From Planktothricoides raciborskii GIHE-MW2 (lineage in GTDB: Bacteria > Cyanobacteriota > Cyanobacteriia > Cyanobacteriales > Laspinemataceae), in NCBI RefSeq assembly GCF_040564635.1, contig NZ_CP159837.1, positions 1,119,001-1,183,000 of the forward strand: a DNA stretch of 64,000 bases, in the 5' to 3' direction. The notes beneath the pieces were generated by a model. It made no database searches. It was not told where the DNA came from and was given only the letters and a program-made list of their open reading frames with translations. Position numbers and translations under genes: made by a program. Below are positions 1 through 7,575 of the stretch, one piece after another; the stretch's first letter is position 1, and each line of letters begins with the position of its first letter.

Positions 1-1
1 T

Positions 2-739
2 ATTTGGACGATCGCTTTTAGTTATGACGGCAGTTATTTGGCCAGTGGCGGTCAAGATTCAACGATAAAAGTCTGGAATCTCAAAACAGCTAAATTGACC
101 GGAGTTTTAGCGGGACATAAAGCTTGGATTTGGAATCTTGCCTTTCATCCCAGGGCGAATATTTTGGCCAGTGGTAGTAACGATCACACGGTAAAAATTT
201 GGAATATTAAAACCGGGGAATGTTGCCAAACCTTAGCGGGACATGAAAATAATATTAGAGCCGTGGCATTTAGTGATGATGGGCGATTTTTGACCAGTGG
301 CAGTGAGGATAAAGTTGTAAAAATTTGGGATTTACACTTAGGAGACTGTTTGCATAGTTTATTCGGACATGAAGGGCTAATCTTGTCCGTTGATTGGAGT
401 AAAGATGGTCAAGTATTCGGCAGTGGGAGTGATGATTGTACTATAAGATTATGGCAGGTGAAAACTGGTGACTGTCTGCATACACTTAGGGAACATCAAG
501 ATACAGTCACTTCCGTGATGTTTCACCGGCATTTGCATCAAGTAATGACCGGAAGTTCCGATGGAACCATGAAGTTTTGGGATCTGGTGACAGGTCATTG
601 TTTAAGAAGTGTGACAATTCCGAATATTTATCTGAATATGAATATTGGGCAAGCTGAAGGCTTAATTGATGCGGAAAAAGAAAATTTAAAAGCATTGGGG
701 GCAATTGACTGTCCCGGTGGGTTTGAGCAATCGGTTTGA
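2..739 (+). CDS. WD40-repeat protein, C-terminal part (5' end outside window)
   Basis: The reading frame is open from base 2, so the gene enters from the left edge and no true start is visible. At least five WD40 blades can be read. Each has the pattern GH, hydrophobic strand, SG(S/G)xD, then (K/R)(I/L)W, for example GHKAWIWNLAFHP, SGSNDHTVKIWN and SGSEDKVVKIWD. The last unit ends in a 40-residue tail without repeats. Such propellers are protein-protein scaffolds, and in cyanobacteria they often follow NB-ARC or kinase modules, but what lies upstream here is unknown. The family call is firm and the function is not known. Confidence 0.85.
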   Translation: MWTIAFSYDGSYLASGGQDSTIKVWNLKTAKLTGVLAGHKAWIWNLAFHPRANILASGSNDHTVKIWNIKTGECCQTLAGHENNIRAVAFSDDGRFLTSGSEDKVVKIWDLHLGDCLHSLFGHEGLILSVDWSKDGQVFGSGSDDCTIRLWQVKTGDCLHTLREHQDTVTSVMFHRHLHQVMTGSSDGTMKFWDLVTGHCLRSVTIPNIYLNMNIGQAEGLIDAEKENLKALGAIDCPGGFEQSV

Positions 740-767
740 AAGTTATCTTTATGGGCACTTTCCAGAA

Positions 768-950
768 AAAAAACCGGGTTTCTGCGACAATCTTTGGCTT
801 TCAAAAAAAATCTTAATTAAGAAACCCAGTTTCTGACACCTCACGAACAAAAAAACCGGGTTTCTGCTGAGAAAAAGAAGCCGGGTTTCTGCGACAATCT
901 TTGGCTTTCAAAAAAAATCTTAATTAAGAAACCCGGTTTCTGACACCTCA
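768..950. repeat. Two copies of a palindrome-ended dispersed repeat (variant A)
   Basis: Two nearly identical 71-bp units lie at about 773-842 and 880-950. Each begins with an (A)CCGGGTTTCT half and ends with AGAAACC(C/A)(G/A)GTTTCT. The interior CGACAATCTTTGGC... is shared by both. The termini are related to those of the 65-bp family at 44-50 kb, but the interior differs, so this is a subfamily. Confidence 0.85.
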
Positions 951-1005
951 AGAGTATGATGAAAGACGACCATAGCAAATCGTAATTTTTGCAACGGAGA
1001 AACGA

Positions 1006-2544
1006 ATGACACTCAAGCGATTAATCTTAACATTGCTGACGGTGATGGTAGTGGGTTTGGCGGGTATTTCTTTAGCGACTAGCTGGAATGAACCTCAGAT
1101 TCAAAGTCGTCTAGAACTATATCAAACCAATCTACTCCTACACGGATCGGAATACAAGGGCGAAAATTCAGAAGACCCTAGGGTAAAAGCTGCCCAAACT
1201 TTATTGGGTCAGGAGTTTATTCAAACGGCCCTGAAGCAATATCAAGCAGTGCGCGAGTCTACCCAAACCATTTTGCAAAGCAACCGGGCTAAATTAGAAG
1301 CGAATACAGAAATCGGTACGGTTGACGATCGCCCCGTGGAATTGCTGCAAAAGGCGATTCACGACGGAGAGTTATATTTAAATGACCTAGATTTGCGGAT
1401 TGGCATTTTGCAAGCGTATCAAGGTGAGGTGAAAACTGCTCAAGCAACTTGGGGACAAATCAGCGAAAGTGCATCCACCCAAACCGAAGCCCAAAAGCAA
1501 ATCACGGCTATTTTATCAGGCCTTTGGAGTGAACCACCACGTCTGGAACCCAATGCCGAAGAACTGCTAAAAACCAACTTAGATGGCTGGTTTCGCTATC
1601 AAGTATTAAGCCAATTATATGAACAACAAGGGCGAACCAGTGACCTAGAAATTCTTCAGGAAAAACAGCAACAAATTGCCGGTCAAGCATTGCTAAAACT
1701 GGTGTTTATTGGTGGGTTGCCCGTGTTGGGGGTAATCGTCGGTGGGTCATTGATAATTTTTTTGCTGGTGCAAGTTTTTCTAGAACCGCAAACAGCAATT
1801 TTAGCCTTACCCTCGGATAACGATAACCAAGAAATTTGGCAAACTCCCTGGGATTGGGAAACTATTTGGCAAGTGCTGATTGTGGGCTTTTTCTTTGTCC
1901 AGCAAATCTTATTACCATTGTTACTCGGACTGCTGCCGATTAAGGCTTCAGAACTCGGTGTCCGGCTTCAATCTTTCTATGTGTTGGGAACTTATGTGCT
2001 GTTATCAGTTGGTGGTTTGTTGGTGCTTTATTTATCATTAAAACCATTTTTCCCATTACCAGAAAATTGGTTTCGTTTTAACTGGCGGAGTAATTGGATT
2101 CTCTGGGGAATTGGCGGCTATTTAGTCGCCCTGCCTTTGGTAATTTTGGTGTCTTTAATTAACCAACAAATTTGGCAGGGACAAGGTGGCAGTAATCCCC
2201 TATTGCAAATCGCCCTAAATAATAAAGATAGTGTGGCGTTAGTGGTATTTTTTATCACCGCATCAGTGGCCGCACCTTTGTTTGAAGAAATTATGTTTCG
2301 CGGCTTTTTGTTGCCATCTTTAACCCGATATCAGTCCCCCTGGTCGGCGATCGCCCTGAGTAGTTTGTTATTTGCGATCGCTCACTTAAATGTCTCCGAA
2401 GTTATCCCCTTAGCTACCTTGGGCATGGTGCTAGGATTTACTTATGTGCGATCGGGCAATCTTTTAGCCCCAATGTTACTCCACTGTCTCTGGAACAGTG
2501 GCACCCTCGCCAGTCTATTTATTTTAGGCAGTAGTGCCAATTAA
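1006..2544 (+). CDS. CPBP family intramembrane metalloprotease (CAAX/Abi type)
   Basis: This is a 512-residue membrane protein. An N-terminal signal/anchor is followed by a soluble, mostly helical region to about residue 225, then several transmembrane helices. The C-terminal CPBP domain contains EEIMFRG (about residues 426-432) and a later AIAHLN (about 456-461). These are the glutamate and histidine motifs of the Rce1/CPBP protease superfamily. GGAG sits 8 bases before the ATG. The N-terminal extension with TPR-like helices is common in cyanobacterial members. The substrate is unknown. In plants and bacteria the family includes prenyl-protein proteases and bacteriocin-immunity proteins. Confidence 0.88.
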   Translation: MTLKRLILTLLTVMVVGLAGISLATSWNEPQIQSRLELYQTNLLLHGSEYKGENSEDPRVKAAQTLLGQEFIQTALKQYQAVRESTQTILQSNRAKLEANTEIGTVDDRPVELLQKAIHDGELYLNDLDLRIGILQAYQGEVKTAQATWGQISESASTQTEAQKQITAILSGLWSEPPRLEPNAEELLKTNLDGWFRYQVLSQLYEQQGRTSDLEILQEKQQQIAGQALLKLVFIGGLPVLGVIVGGSLIIFLLVQVFLEPQTAILALPSDNDNQEIWQTPWDWETIWQVLIVGFFFVQQILLPLLLGLLPIKASELGVRLQSFYVLGTYVLLSVGGLLVLYLSLKPFFPLPENWFRFNWRSNWILWGIGGYLVALPLVILVSLINQQIWQGQGGSNPLLQIALNNKDSVALVVFFITASVAAPLFEEIMFRGFLLPSLTRYQSPWSAIALSSLLFAIAHLNVSEVIPLATLGMVLGFTYVRSGNLLAPMLLHCLWNSGTLASLFILGSSAN

Positions 2545-2605
2545 AATTGACATCATCCCGATATCTGTCAGTTTATAGTCTGACTTAAGTCTGACTTTAA
2601 AAACC

Positions 2606-2785
2606 AAGAAACCGGGTTTCTGGTAAAATCTCTGAATTATCAACAAGATTAACGCCAGAAACCCGGTTTCTGAGCCTGTTTCTCAAACCTCAAGCGAAAA
2701 CCAAGAAACCGGGTTTATGGTAAAATCTTTCTGATAAAATCTCTGAATTATCAACAAGATTAAAGCCAAAAATCTGCTTTCTGAA
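2606..2785. repeat. Two palindrome-ended dispersed repeats (variant B)
   Basis: The first unit, about 2606-2681, starts with AGAAACCGGGTTTCT and ends with AGAAACCCGGTTTCT. The second, about 2703-2785, has decayed ends (GGGTTTATG, AATCTGCTTTCTG) and an internal duplication of the segment TAAAATCT. Both share the interior CTGAATTATCAACAAGATTAA. They lie between the CPBP gene and the tRNA. Confidence 0.8.
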
Positions 2786-2816
2786 AGCTTGTGCAACCAT
2801 ATTCAATTTAATTAAA

Positions 2817-2888
2817 CTCCCCGGGTAGGATTCGAACCTACGACCAATCGGTTAACAGCCGACCGCTCTACCACTGAGCTACCGAGGA
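2817..2888 (-). tRNA. tRNA-Asn (anticodon GTT)
   Basis: Read on the minus strand, the cloverleaf folds completely. The 7-bp acceptor is TCCTCGG with CCGGGGA (one T-G wobble), the D stem is GCTC/GAGC, the anticodon stem is GTCGG/CCGAT with loop CTGTTAA, and the T arm is GTAGG-TTCGAAT-CCTAC. The discriminator base is G and CCA is not encoded. Anticodon GTT reads AAC/AAT, giving asparagine. Confidence 0.97.
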
Positions 2889-2987
2889 TCGTGTAGCCTT
2901 TTTCTTAACCTTAAATACTATAACCCGATCTACTCGATTTTGGCAAGCCTTTTTTGAAAAAAATTTTTTCACCCTGATTTTTCTCCC

Positions 2988-3533
2988 TCATAAACCCATC
3001 CGCATTTGGGCGAGACGCTCTTGGGCTTTGGCATCCAGCGATTGAAACAAGAACCGTCCAGTAGGTTGCTTGTTCTGTTTATGCTGGTGGCGACGCTGAC
3101 GATTCGTATTTTCTACCGCCTTCGCCAGATGTTTCGCGGACATCCACTCCGCGCCATAACCAATCACCGTAAGTTGTTGCGCCCGGTCTGAGGTGGCAAC
3201 GATCACCCGGCGATCGCGCTTGTCGATTTCCCGGTGCAGCTTGGCACAGGTTTTCTCGATATAGGTATCGGCAGTCTGACCAAACTCTGTATAGTGAACC
3301 GATACGCGATCGGTGATAACTTCCAGATAGCTAGGTTCCCGGCGATTTTGGGCATCAAAAACCACTTTGGTTTCTAATCCTTCAAAAGCACTGTAGTTGA
3401 CCAATAACTCGATCAATTCCCGGCGTGAAGCTTCTAAGCCGTCACGCTGATGTATTCTCTTCAGGTCAGACCAGATCCCGATCATGTTGTAACCGTCTAC
3501 TAGGAGTAGCGATCGCCTTAAGGAGGGTGGCAT
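2988..3533 (-). CDS. NYN domain protein (YacP/Rae1-like)
   Basis: This 181-residue protein opens with LLLVDGYNMIG, the acidic strand of the NYN/PIN-like nuclease fold. FDAQNRREP and TSDRAQQLTVIGYGAEWMSA follow at the positions expected for PF05991 (YacP-like). In Bacillus the homologue Rae1 is a ribosome-associated mRNA endonuclease. The C-terminus is basic (NRQRRHQHKQNK), consistent with RNA binding. It starts at ATG 3533, with GGAGGG upstream on the minus strand. The domain call is strong. Nuclease activity in cyanobacteria is inferred from the family. Confidence 0.85.
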   Translation of the reverse strand: MPPSLRRSLLLVDGYNMIGIWSDLKRIHQRDGLEASRRELIELLVNYSAFEGLETKVVFDAQNRREPSYLEVITDRVSVHYTEFGQTADTYIEKTCAKLHREIDKRDRRVIVATSDRAQQLTVIGYGAEWMSAKHLAKAVENTNRQRRHQHKQNKQPTGRFLFQSLDAKAQERLAQMRMGL

Positions 3534-3723
3534 TGTAGTTAAGGGTGATCAAAATTCTTAAAATTTCATATATTTTAAACAAATTTAAACAACGATCGCC
3601 CTTGGTTTCTGAGATTTCTTGACTTTTTGTTAAAAAAATTAAGATTTTCTCACAAAGAATCTCAGATTTCTCCCAATCTCATAGATATCATATTGCCAAC
3701 TTACCACTTTTTGACTACTTTTT

Positions 3724-4428
3724 TTACCACTCTTGTTGCATCAAGCGTTGTTTCAAGGGTTCGGGATTCCCAGAATCAACCACCCCCCCATCTTCCAAGA
3801 GAAAAGCGCCGTCACAATAATTCAACTCATCAAAACGGTGTGTCACCCATAATGCGGTGATGCCCCGGCTTTTCACCAAGCGTTGCACTTGGGCGACCAA
3901 ATCTAATTGACTGTCCGGATCTAACAATGCCGTCGGTTCATCCAATAACAACACCTCACAATGACGGGCGATCGCCCCGGCGATCGCGATCCGTTGCTTC
4001 TGCCCGCCACTGAGGGCATAAATCGGTCGGCGTTGCAAATCCAGCAAATTTACCGCGCTGAGGGCTTCCTCCACTCGTTGCCGAACCTGGACTGGTGAAA
4101 GTTTTTCCTCCACCAAGCCAAAAGCCACATCAGCGCCCACCGTCGGCATCACCAATTGATGATCCGGATTTTGGAACACAAATCCCACGGGAGGCAAAAT
4201 CGAAATCTCACCCCTTTGGGGAGTCAATAAACCGGCGAGTATCCTTAATAAAGTAGATTTGCCACAGCCATTTGACCCCAAGAGCATCCAAAACTCTCCC
4301 TGGGGCACCGCTAAGGAACAGGATTTTAACACCTGTGTTCCATCAGGCCAGGAAAACTGGAGATCCTTAACGCGAATTGCGGGTTCTCCAGTCACCAATT
4401 TCTGTTCAACTCCTAAGTTGGGATTCAT
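3724..4428 (-). CDS. ABC transporter ATP-binding protein (CbiO/EcfA-like)
   Basis: This is a complete ATPase subunit of 234 residues. It has Walker A GSNGCGKST, Q-loop VFQNPDHQLV, signature LSGGQKQR, Walker B LLLDEPT and H-loop VTHR. The Q-loop wording FQNPDHQ is typical of energy-coupling-factor (CbiO/EcfA) ATPases that drive cofactor or metal uptake. The start codon overlaps the stop of the upstream UPF0367 gene by 4 bp (ATGA), so the two are translationally coupled. No membrane partner lies next to it, so the S and T components must be elsewhere and the substrate is unknown. Confidence 0.9.
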   Translation of the reverse strand: MNPNLGVEQKLVTGEPAIRVKDLQFSWPDGTQVLKSCSLAVPQGEFWMLLGSNGCGKSTLLRILAGLLTPQRGEISILPPVGFVFQNPDHQLVMPTVGADVAFGLVEEKLSPVQVRQRVEEALSAVNLLDLQRRPIYALSGGQKQRIAIAGAIARHCEVLLLDEPTALLDPDSQLDLVAQVQRLVKSRGITALWVTHRFDELNYCDGAFLLEDGGVVDSGNPEPLKQRLMQQEW

Positions 4429-4706
4429 TCCGCCAAGGCTTCACTCACGAGGGCAGCAAAACCAGGGGCTTTTCCGGTGGGACTAGCCCCGGATTTTTGA
4501 GACAATTGCACCGCAATAATCTCATTGGCGTAAACCGCCACTTTTTTCTCTGGCATTTTTTCGCAGGTCAGCTCTAAAATTTCCGAACTTCCCGCCCGCA
4601 TAGCAGCCAGGATGTCTTGGTAAAGGGATTCAGCCGCTTCGATGGTCTTCCGTTGGACTGACAAAGGCAGCGGATTATTTTTCAGAGATAGATCAATGGT
4701 GAACAT
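4425..4706 (-). CDS. UPF0367 family protein
   Basis: This is a 93-residue conserved cyanobacterial protein. MFTIDLSLKNNPLPLSVQRK, then ILELTCEKMPEKKVAVYANEI and KSGASPTGKAPGF, match the pattern I know for the UPF0367 family. Its function is unknown. The 4-bp overlap with the downstream ABC ATPase shows an operon, with this gene first. It is divergent from psbD. Confidence 0.8.
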   Translation of the reverse strand: MFTIDLSLKNNPLPLSVQRKTIEAAESLYQDILAAMRAGSSEILELTCEKMPEKKVAVYANEIIAVQLSQKSGASPTGKAPGFAALVSEALAE

Positions 4707-4928
4707 TCAGTGTTGAGAATTCTCAGTTGATAGGCCATTCTAGTATCTCAGAATATCTCAGGTACTTGGCACTGTGTGAAGATAAAAATCCATTTCATTG
4801 CAGATATTTAGGGAAAATTAAGGGAAAATTACTCGACTTCACCTCATGGCTCGAACCGATACAACCGATGCACCGCCCTGGTATGCGGTGGTATGCGCCA
4901 TCGATTGACCCAGGGCAATCGACTTCTC

Positions 4929-4950
4929 AAGAAATTCTTAAGAATTTCTT
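4929..4950. promoter_or_regulatory. 22-bp perfect palindrome upstream of psbD promoter
   Basis: The sequence is a perfect 22-bp palindrome centred between 4939 and 4940, with half-site AAGAAATTCTT. It ends 25 bp before the psbD -35 box, a position suited to a dimeric transcription factor. No known factor is assigned. In RNA it could also form a hairpin, but it lies upstream of the likely transcription start. Confidence 0.5.
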
Positions 4951-4975
4951 AAGGATTAATTTGGGGAAAAAAGAC

Positions 4976-5003
4976 TTGAAAATTATCCAGTTTTGCCTAT
5001 AAT
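4976..5003 (+). promoter_or_regulatory. psbD promoter (-35 TTGAAA, -10 TATAAT)
   Basis: TTGAAA (4976-4981) and a perfect TATAAT (4998-5003) are separated by 16 bp. This implies a transcript start near 5010 and a 5' leader of about 135 nt before the psbD ATG at 5148. The long leader is typical of cyanobacterial photosystem genes. The rest of 4707-5147 shows no convincing gene. An open frame at 4727-5002 runs through the promoter and is not supported. Confidence 0.65.
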
Positions 5004-5010
5004 GAGAAAC

Positions 5011-5028
5011 TAAGTAAAGAAACGTAAA
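5011..5028 (-). promoter_or_regulatory. HLR1-like element (candidate RpaB site)
   Basis: On the minus strand the 18 bases read TTTACGTTTCTTTACTTA. The HLR1 consensus is two (G/T)TTACA(A/T)(A/T) repeats separated by two bases, and this site matches at all but the sixth base of each half. It lies just after the psbD -10, where bound RpaB would be expected to repress. The match is imperfect and the assignment is inference. Confidence 0.35.
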
Positions 5029-5147
5029 CTCTACTACCACTCAGAGCACTTATCTGCTATGGGTCTGTCTCTGACAAGTAAGTCGCCAAGATTCGGTAGT
5101 AAAGCATTCGTGGAATCATAATCATAACTTTGGAGATACGCTAAACA

Positions 5148-6203
5148 ATGACTATTGCCATTGGACGCGGCCAAGAGCGAGGATTGTTTGACGTCCTCGA
5201 CGACTGGCTAAAACGCGATCGCTTTGTATTCGTAGGTTGGTCTGGAATTCTCCTATTCCCCTGCGCCTTCCTGGCGGTTGGGGGCTGGCTGACCGGCACC
5301 ACCTTTGTGACTTCCTGGTACACTCACGGATTAGCCTCTTCCTACCTGGAAGGCTGCAACTTCCTGACCGTGGCCGTTTCCACCCCCCCGAACAGCTTAG
5401 GCCATTCCTTACTGTTCCTCTGGGGTCCAGAAGCCCAAGGCTCCTTTGCTCGCTGGTGCCAATTGGGTGGACTCTGGACATTCGTCGCCCTGCATGGAGC
5501 TTTCGCTTTGATTGGCTTCTGCTTGCGTCAGTTGGAGATTGCTCGACTGGTAGGGATTCGCCCCTATAATGCGATCGCCTTCACCGGCCCAATTGCCGTA
5601 TTCGTCAGCGTCTTCCTGATGTACCCCTTGGGTCAGTCTGGCTGGTTCTTTGCCCCTAGCTTCGGTGTCGCTGGTATCTTCCGTTTCATCCTCTTCTTCC
5701 AAGGTTTCCACAACTGGACTCTCAACCCCTTCCACATGATGGGAGTGGCGGGTATCCTCGGTGGCGCTCTGCTTTGCGCCATTCACGGTGCCACGGTGGA
5801 AAACACCTTGTTTGAAGATGGCGAAGGAGCCAACACCTTCCGGGCATTTGAACCCACCCAGTCGGAAGAAACCTACTCAATGGTGACTGCCAACCGTTAC
5901 TGGTCTCAAATCTTCGGGATTGCCTTCTCCAACAAACGCTGGTTGCACTTCTTCATGTTGTTTGTTCCCGTCACCGGGCTGTGGATGTGCTCCATCGGTG
6001 TGGTGGGCTTAGGTCTGAACCTGCGGGCTTATGACTTCGTGTCCCAAGAATTGCGGGCGGCTGAAGACCCGGAATTTGAAACCTTCTACACCAAAAACCA
6101 ACTTTTGAACGAAGGTCTGCGGGCTTGGATGGCTCCGGCTGACCAACCCCATGAAAGCTTTGTGTTCCCCGAAGAAGTTCTGCCTCGCGGTAACGCTCTG
6201 TAA
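5148..6203 (+). CDS. psbD: Photosystem II D2 protein
   Basis: This 351-residue protein is readily recognised as D2, one of the two reaction-centre subunits of photosystem II. It opens with [20 protein letters not shown] and ends with [10 protein letters not shown]. It contains the five transmembrane helices and the [13 protein letters not shown]-like segment (here [13 protein letters not shown]) with the chlorophyll/iron-ligand histidines. In many cyanobacteria psbD overlaps psbC. Here a terminator follows within 70 bp and no psbC is present, so this is a monocistronic copy of the psbD2 type. GGAG sits 14 bases before the ATG. A second psbD with psbC is expected elsewhere in the genome. Confidence 0.98.
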   Translation: MTIAIGRGQERGLFDVLDDWLKRDRFVFVGWSGILLFPCAFLAVGGWLTGTTFVTSWYTHGLASSYLEGCNFLTVAVSTPPNSLGHSLLFLWGPEAQGSFARWCQLGGLWTFVALHGAFALIGFCLRQLEIARLVGIRPYNAIAFTGPIAVFVSVFLMYPLGQSGWFFAPSFGVAGIFRFILFFQGFHNWTLNPFHMMGVAGILGGALLCAIHGATVENTLFEDGEGANTFRAFEPTQSEETYSMVTANRYWSQIFGIAFSNKRWLHFFMLFVPVTGLWMCSIGVVGLGLNLRAYDFVSQELRAAEDPEFETFYTKNQLLNEGLRAWMAPADQPHESFVFPEEVLPRGNAL

Positions 6204-6272
6204 TCAATATTGGGTTTGATATCAATTAGTCAGTTTCTCTGAATTTGATACTCTCTTACGGTGATTCACCAC

Positions 6273-6302
6273 AAAAAAACCTGCCTGATGGCAGGTTTTT
6301 TT
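6273..6302 (+). terminator. psbD terminator
   Basis: A-tract, ACCTGCC stem, TGAT loop, GGCAGGT stem and then seven T residues form a textbook Rho-independent terminator 70 bp after the psbD stop. The A-tract on the other side makes it potentially bidirectional. Confidence 0.9.
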
Positions 6303-6426
6303 GTTGAATCAAACGGGATGGTGAAATAAAACGGGATTAATTTGGACGATGGCGATCGCGATCGCGAGAATATTTTCGGCTGAGTTATTTATCTTTGCCA
6401 AGGAAAATAATCTCAAAAGAAAATAA

Positions 6427-6442
6427 TGTAATTAGAATTACA
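6427..6442. promoter_or_regulatory. NtcA-type site 1 (GTA-N8-TAC)
   Basis: TGTAATTAGAATTACA is a perfect inverted repeat apart from its two central bases and matches the NtcA consensus GTA-N8-TAC with the preferred flanking T and A. It lies 32 bp from an equally good second site, so both fall on the same face of the helix. Confidence 0.6.
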
Positions 6443-6458
6443 TTTAATCAAGAAATAA

Positions 6459-6474
6459 TGTAACTTAAGTTACA
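6459..6474. promoter_or_regulatory. NtcA-type site 2 (GTA-N8-TAC)
   Basis: TGTAACTTAAGTTACA is a perfect 16-bp palindrome that fits GTA-N8-TAC. Its centre is about 90 bp upstream of the transcription start predicted from the promoter at 6522-6549. That suits class-I-like activation or a combined role with site 1, rather than the classical -41.5 position. Confidence 0.6.
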
Positions 6475-6521
6475 CTTTTTATAAAAAATAAAGCAGTTCA
6501 AAAAATTTCTTAAAAATGGGC

Positions 6522-6549
6522 TTGACATTAAAAATTTATGTGTTATCTT
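6522..6549 (+). promoter_or_regulatory. Promoter of the 6.55-6.99 kb transcript
   Basis: A perfect TTGACA (6522-6527) and TATCTT (6544-6549) with a 16-bp spacer predict a transcript start near 6556. No protein gene of ordinary size follows on this strand before the terminator at 6944-6985. Confidence 0.6.
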
Positions 6550-6605
6550 ACAAATCAAGAACGATTTGAAAAATAAACCGTTCAGGGAAACAGGAGGTGA
6601 TGCCT

Positions 6606-6677
6606 ATGCCAGATAGTAGTAAATGCATGGGTCATCAGTTTGGATTAGGCCGGCTGTGTGCCGGGACTGTTCTCTAA
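6606..6677 (+). CDS. 23-residue micropeptide with ideal ribosome-binding site
   Basis: AGGAGGTGAT lies 8 bases before ATG 6606, a near-perfect complement to the 16S 3' end and much better than the sites of neighbouring genes. The peptide contains KCMGHQFGLGRLCAG and thus two cysteines and a histidine. An in-frame ATG at 6600 is too close to the Shine-Dalgarno. I do not recognise the peptide. It may act as a leader peptide whose translation controls the overlapping stems, or as a small functional protein. Confidence 0.4.
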   Translation: MPDSSKCMGHQFGLGRLCAGTVL

Positions 6678-6691
6678 CAGCTAGTCTCTGG

Positions 6692-6715
6692 AAAATCAGA
6701 ATTTTTCTGATTTTT
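6692..6715 (+). terminator. AT-rich hairpin followed by T-run (candidate attenuator)
   Basis: AAAATCAGAA and TTCTGATTTT form a 10-bp stem with a very short loop, followed by T residues, 15 bp after the stop codon of the 23-codon ORF. It is weak in GC, but its position would suit premature termination. Confidence 0.35.
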
Positions 6716-6875
6716 ATCAAGGCTGACTGTTCGGTTCTCCCGGCAGTCAGGTTTCCAAAACTGAAGACCCGCTACACCGCTCTCATCCATTGCAATTAGC
6801 TTATGGCTATTTGTCCGGGGTGAGAGCGGATAGCTTTCTTTAGGAGAAATTAGAGAAAATTGATCGATATTCTCA

Positions 6876-6938
6876 ACAGAGATTTATTCTAAACAGAGAT
6901 TTATTCTAAACAGAGATTTTTTACAGAGATTTTTTTTA
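6876..6938. repeat. Short tandem repeat ACAGAGATTTATTCTA
   Basis: The 16-base unit ACAGAGATTTATTCTA occurs twice, followed by two degenerate units with longer T runs, immediately before the bidirectional terminator. Confidence 0.7.
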
Positions 6939-6943
6939 ACAGA

Positions 6944-6985
6944 AAAGCCCCTCTATGTTTAAACGCTTAAACACAGAGGGGCTTT
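6944..6985. terminator. Bidirectional terminator
   Basis: AAAGCCCCTCT and AGAGGGGCTTT form an 11-bp stem, with a second inner GTTT/AAAC stem. It closes the plus-strand RNA and lies 10 bp after the stop of the minus-strand HTH gene, so it can serve both. Confidence 0.8.
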
Positions 6986-6995
6986 CGCTTCAACA

Positions 6996-7388
6996 TCAGT
7001 CATTGCTGATGGGTGGCACCTCGATGGTTCGTTCCCCAGTGGCAATATCTAATAAGTTTTCTAGGGTTAACGGTTCCTGGGTTTGAGGGTTGATGGGTTC
7101 GAGGACATCCATCAGTAACAGGAGTTGATCGATCGCGAGGCGGGTAATTTTCCCGCCTTCAATGCGGTTAATTTGTGGGCCTGAGATTCCTGGCACCAGT
7201 TCCGGGTCAATATAGAGTTCTTTGCCCCGGTCTTTGAGCAATACAGATTCCTCATTGGCAATGTGTTGGCCTAGATCGTGGACGGAAGTCCACCCGCGAA
7301 AATATCTCAGCCAACGCAGATATCGCCCCAAGTGGATTAGACCCACTTGAGTCAATCTACGGTTCTTTTTCAAGGGTTTTTGAGACAT
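6996..7388 (-). CDS. Helix-turn-helix (XRE-like) DNA-binding protein
   Basis: This protein of about 130 residues has the XRE-like order LGRYLRWLRYFRGWTSVHDLGQHI, then ISGPQINRIEGGKITRLAIDQLLLLMDVL. The second part resembles the recognition helix and following helices of a Cro/CI-type HTH, interrupted by an insertion. ATG 7388 is chosen; a GTG two codons upstream is possible. It converges on the NtcA-type RNA locus and shares its terminator. The targets are unknown. The fold assignment is moderate. Confidence 0.6.
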   Translation of the reverse strand: MSQKPLKKNRRLTQVGLIHLGRYLRWLRYFRGWTSVHDLGQHIANEESVLLKDRGKELYIDPELVPGISGPQINRIEGGKITRLAIDQLLLLMDVLEPINPQTQEPLTLENLLDIATGERTIEVPPISND

Positions 7389-7575
7389 GGACACAAAATG
7401 ATCAGATCCGATATTACAGATCGAAATAATAATACGTTCTTTTACAATATCAGATTAGTGGTTACTAATTTTTTACATAGCTTTAGGAAAGTAGGTAATA
7501 TGTAATATTTTGCTGATAATACTTGCCCTTAGCGCCGATCTGAGTTAGGACTAAATTCCGGCAGGTAAGGCAGGG

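Larger units (their letters stand above)
6556..6985 (+). ncRNA. Structured RNA of unknown class, possibly with leader peptide
   Basis: Between a strong promoter and a strong terminator lies about 430 nt with several hairpins. CCGGC/GCCGG lies at 6650-6664, CCGGGACT pairs with AGTCTCTGG near 6661-6691, an AT-rich stem with T-run lies at 6692-6715, GACTG/CAGTC at 6724-6748, and a 12-bp stem joins 6777-6788 to 6818-6829. Some stems are mutually exclusive, which would suit an attenuator or riboswitch, or these may simply be domains of a small RNA. I compared it by eye with glutamine, fluoride, cobalamin and yybP-ykoY consensus features and found no match. Transcription is inferred from sequence only. 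Confidence 0.45.

Noticed and set aside
4850-4870. GGCTCGAACCGATAC resembling a tRNA T-arm
   Set aside because: No cloverleaf can be formed around it; only the T-loop-like word matches.
4727-5002. 91-codon open frame upstream of psbD
   Set aside because: It runs through the psbD promoter and the 22-bp palindrome, has no family character and no ribosome site.
6556-6860. Known riboswitch (glutamine, fluoride, cobalamin or yybP-ykoY)
   Set aside because: The GGAGGTGAT/CGTTCA words resemble parts of some consensus sequences, but the required conserved cores are absent and the GGAGGTGAT acts as a Shine-Dalgarno for ATG 6606.
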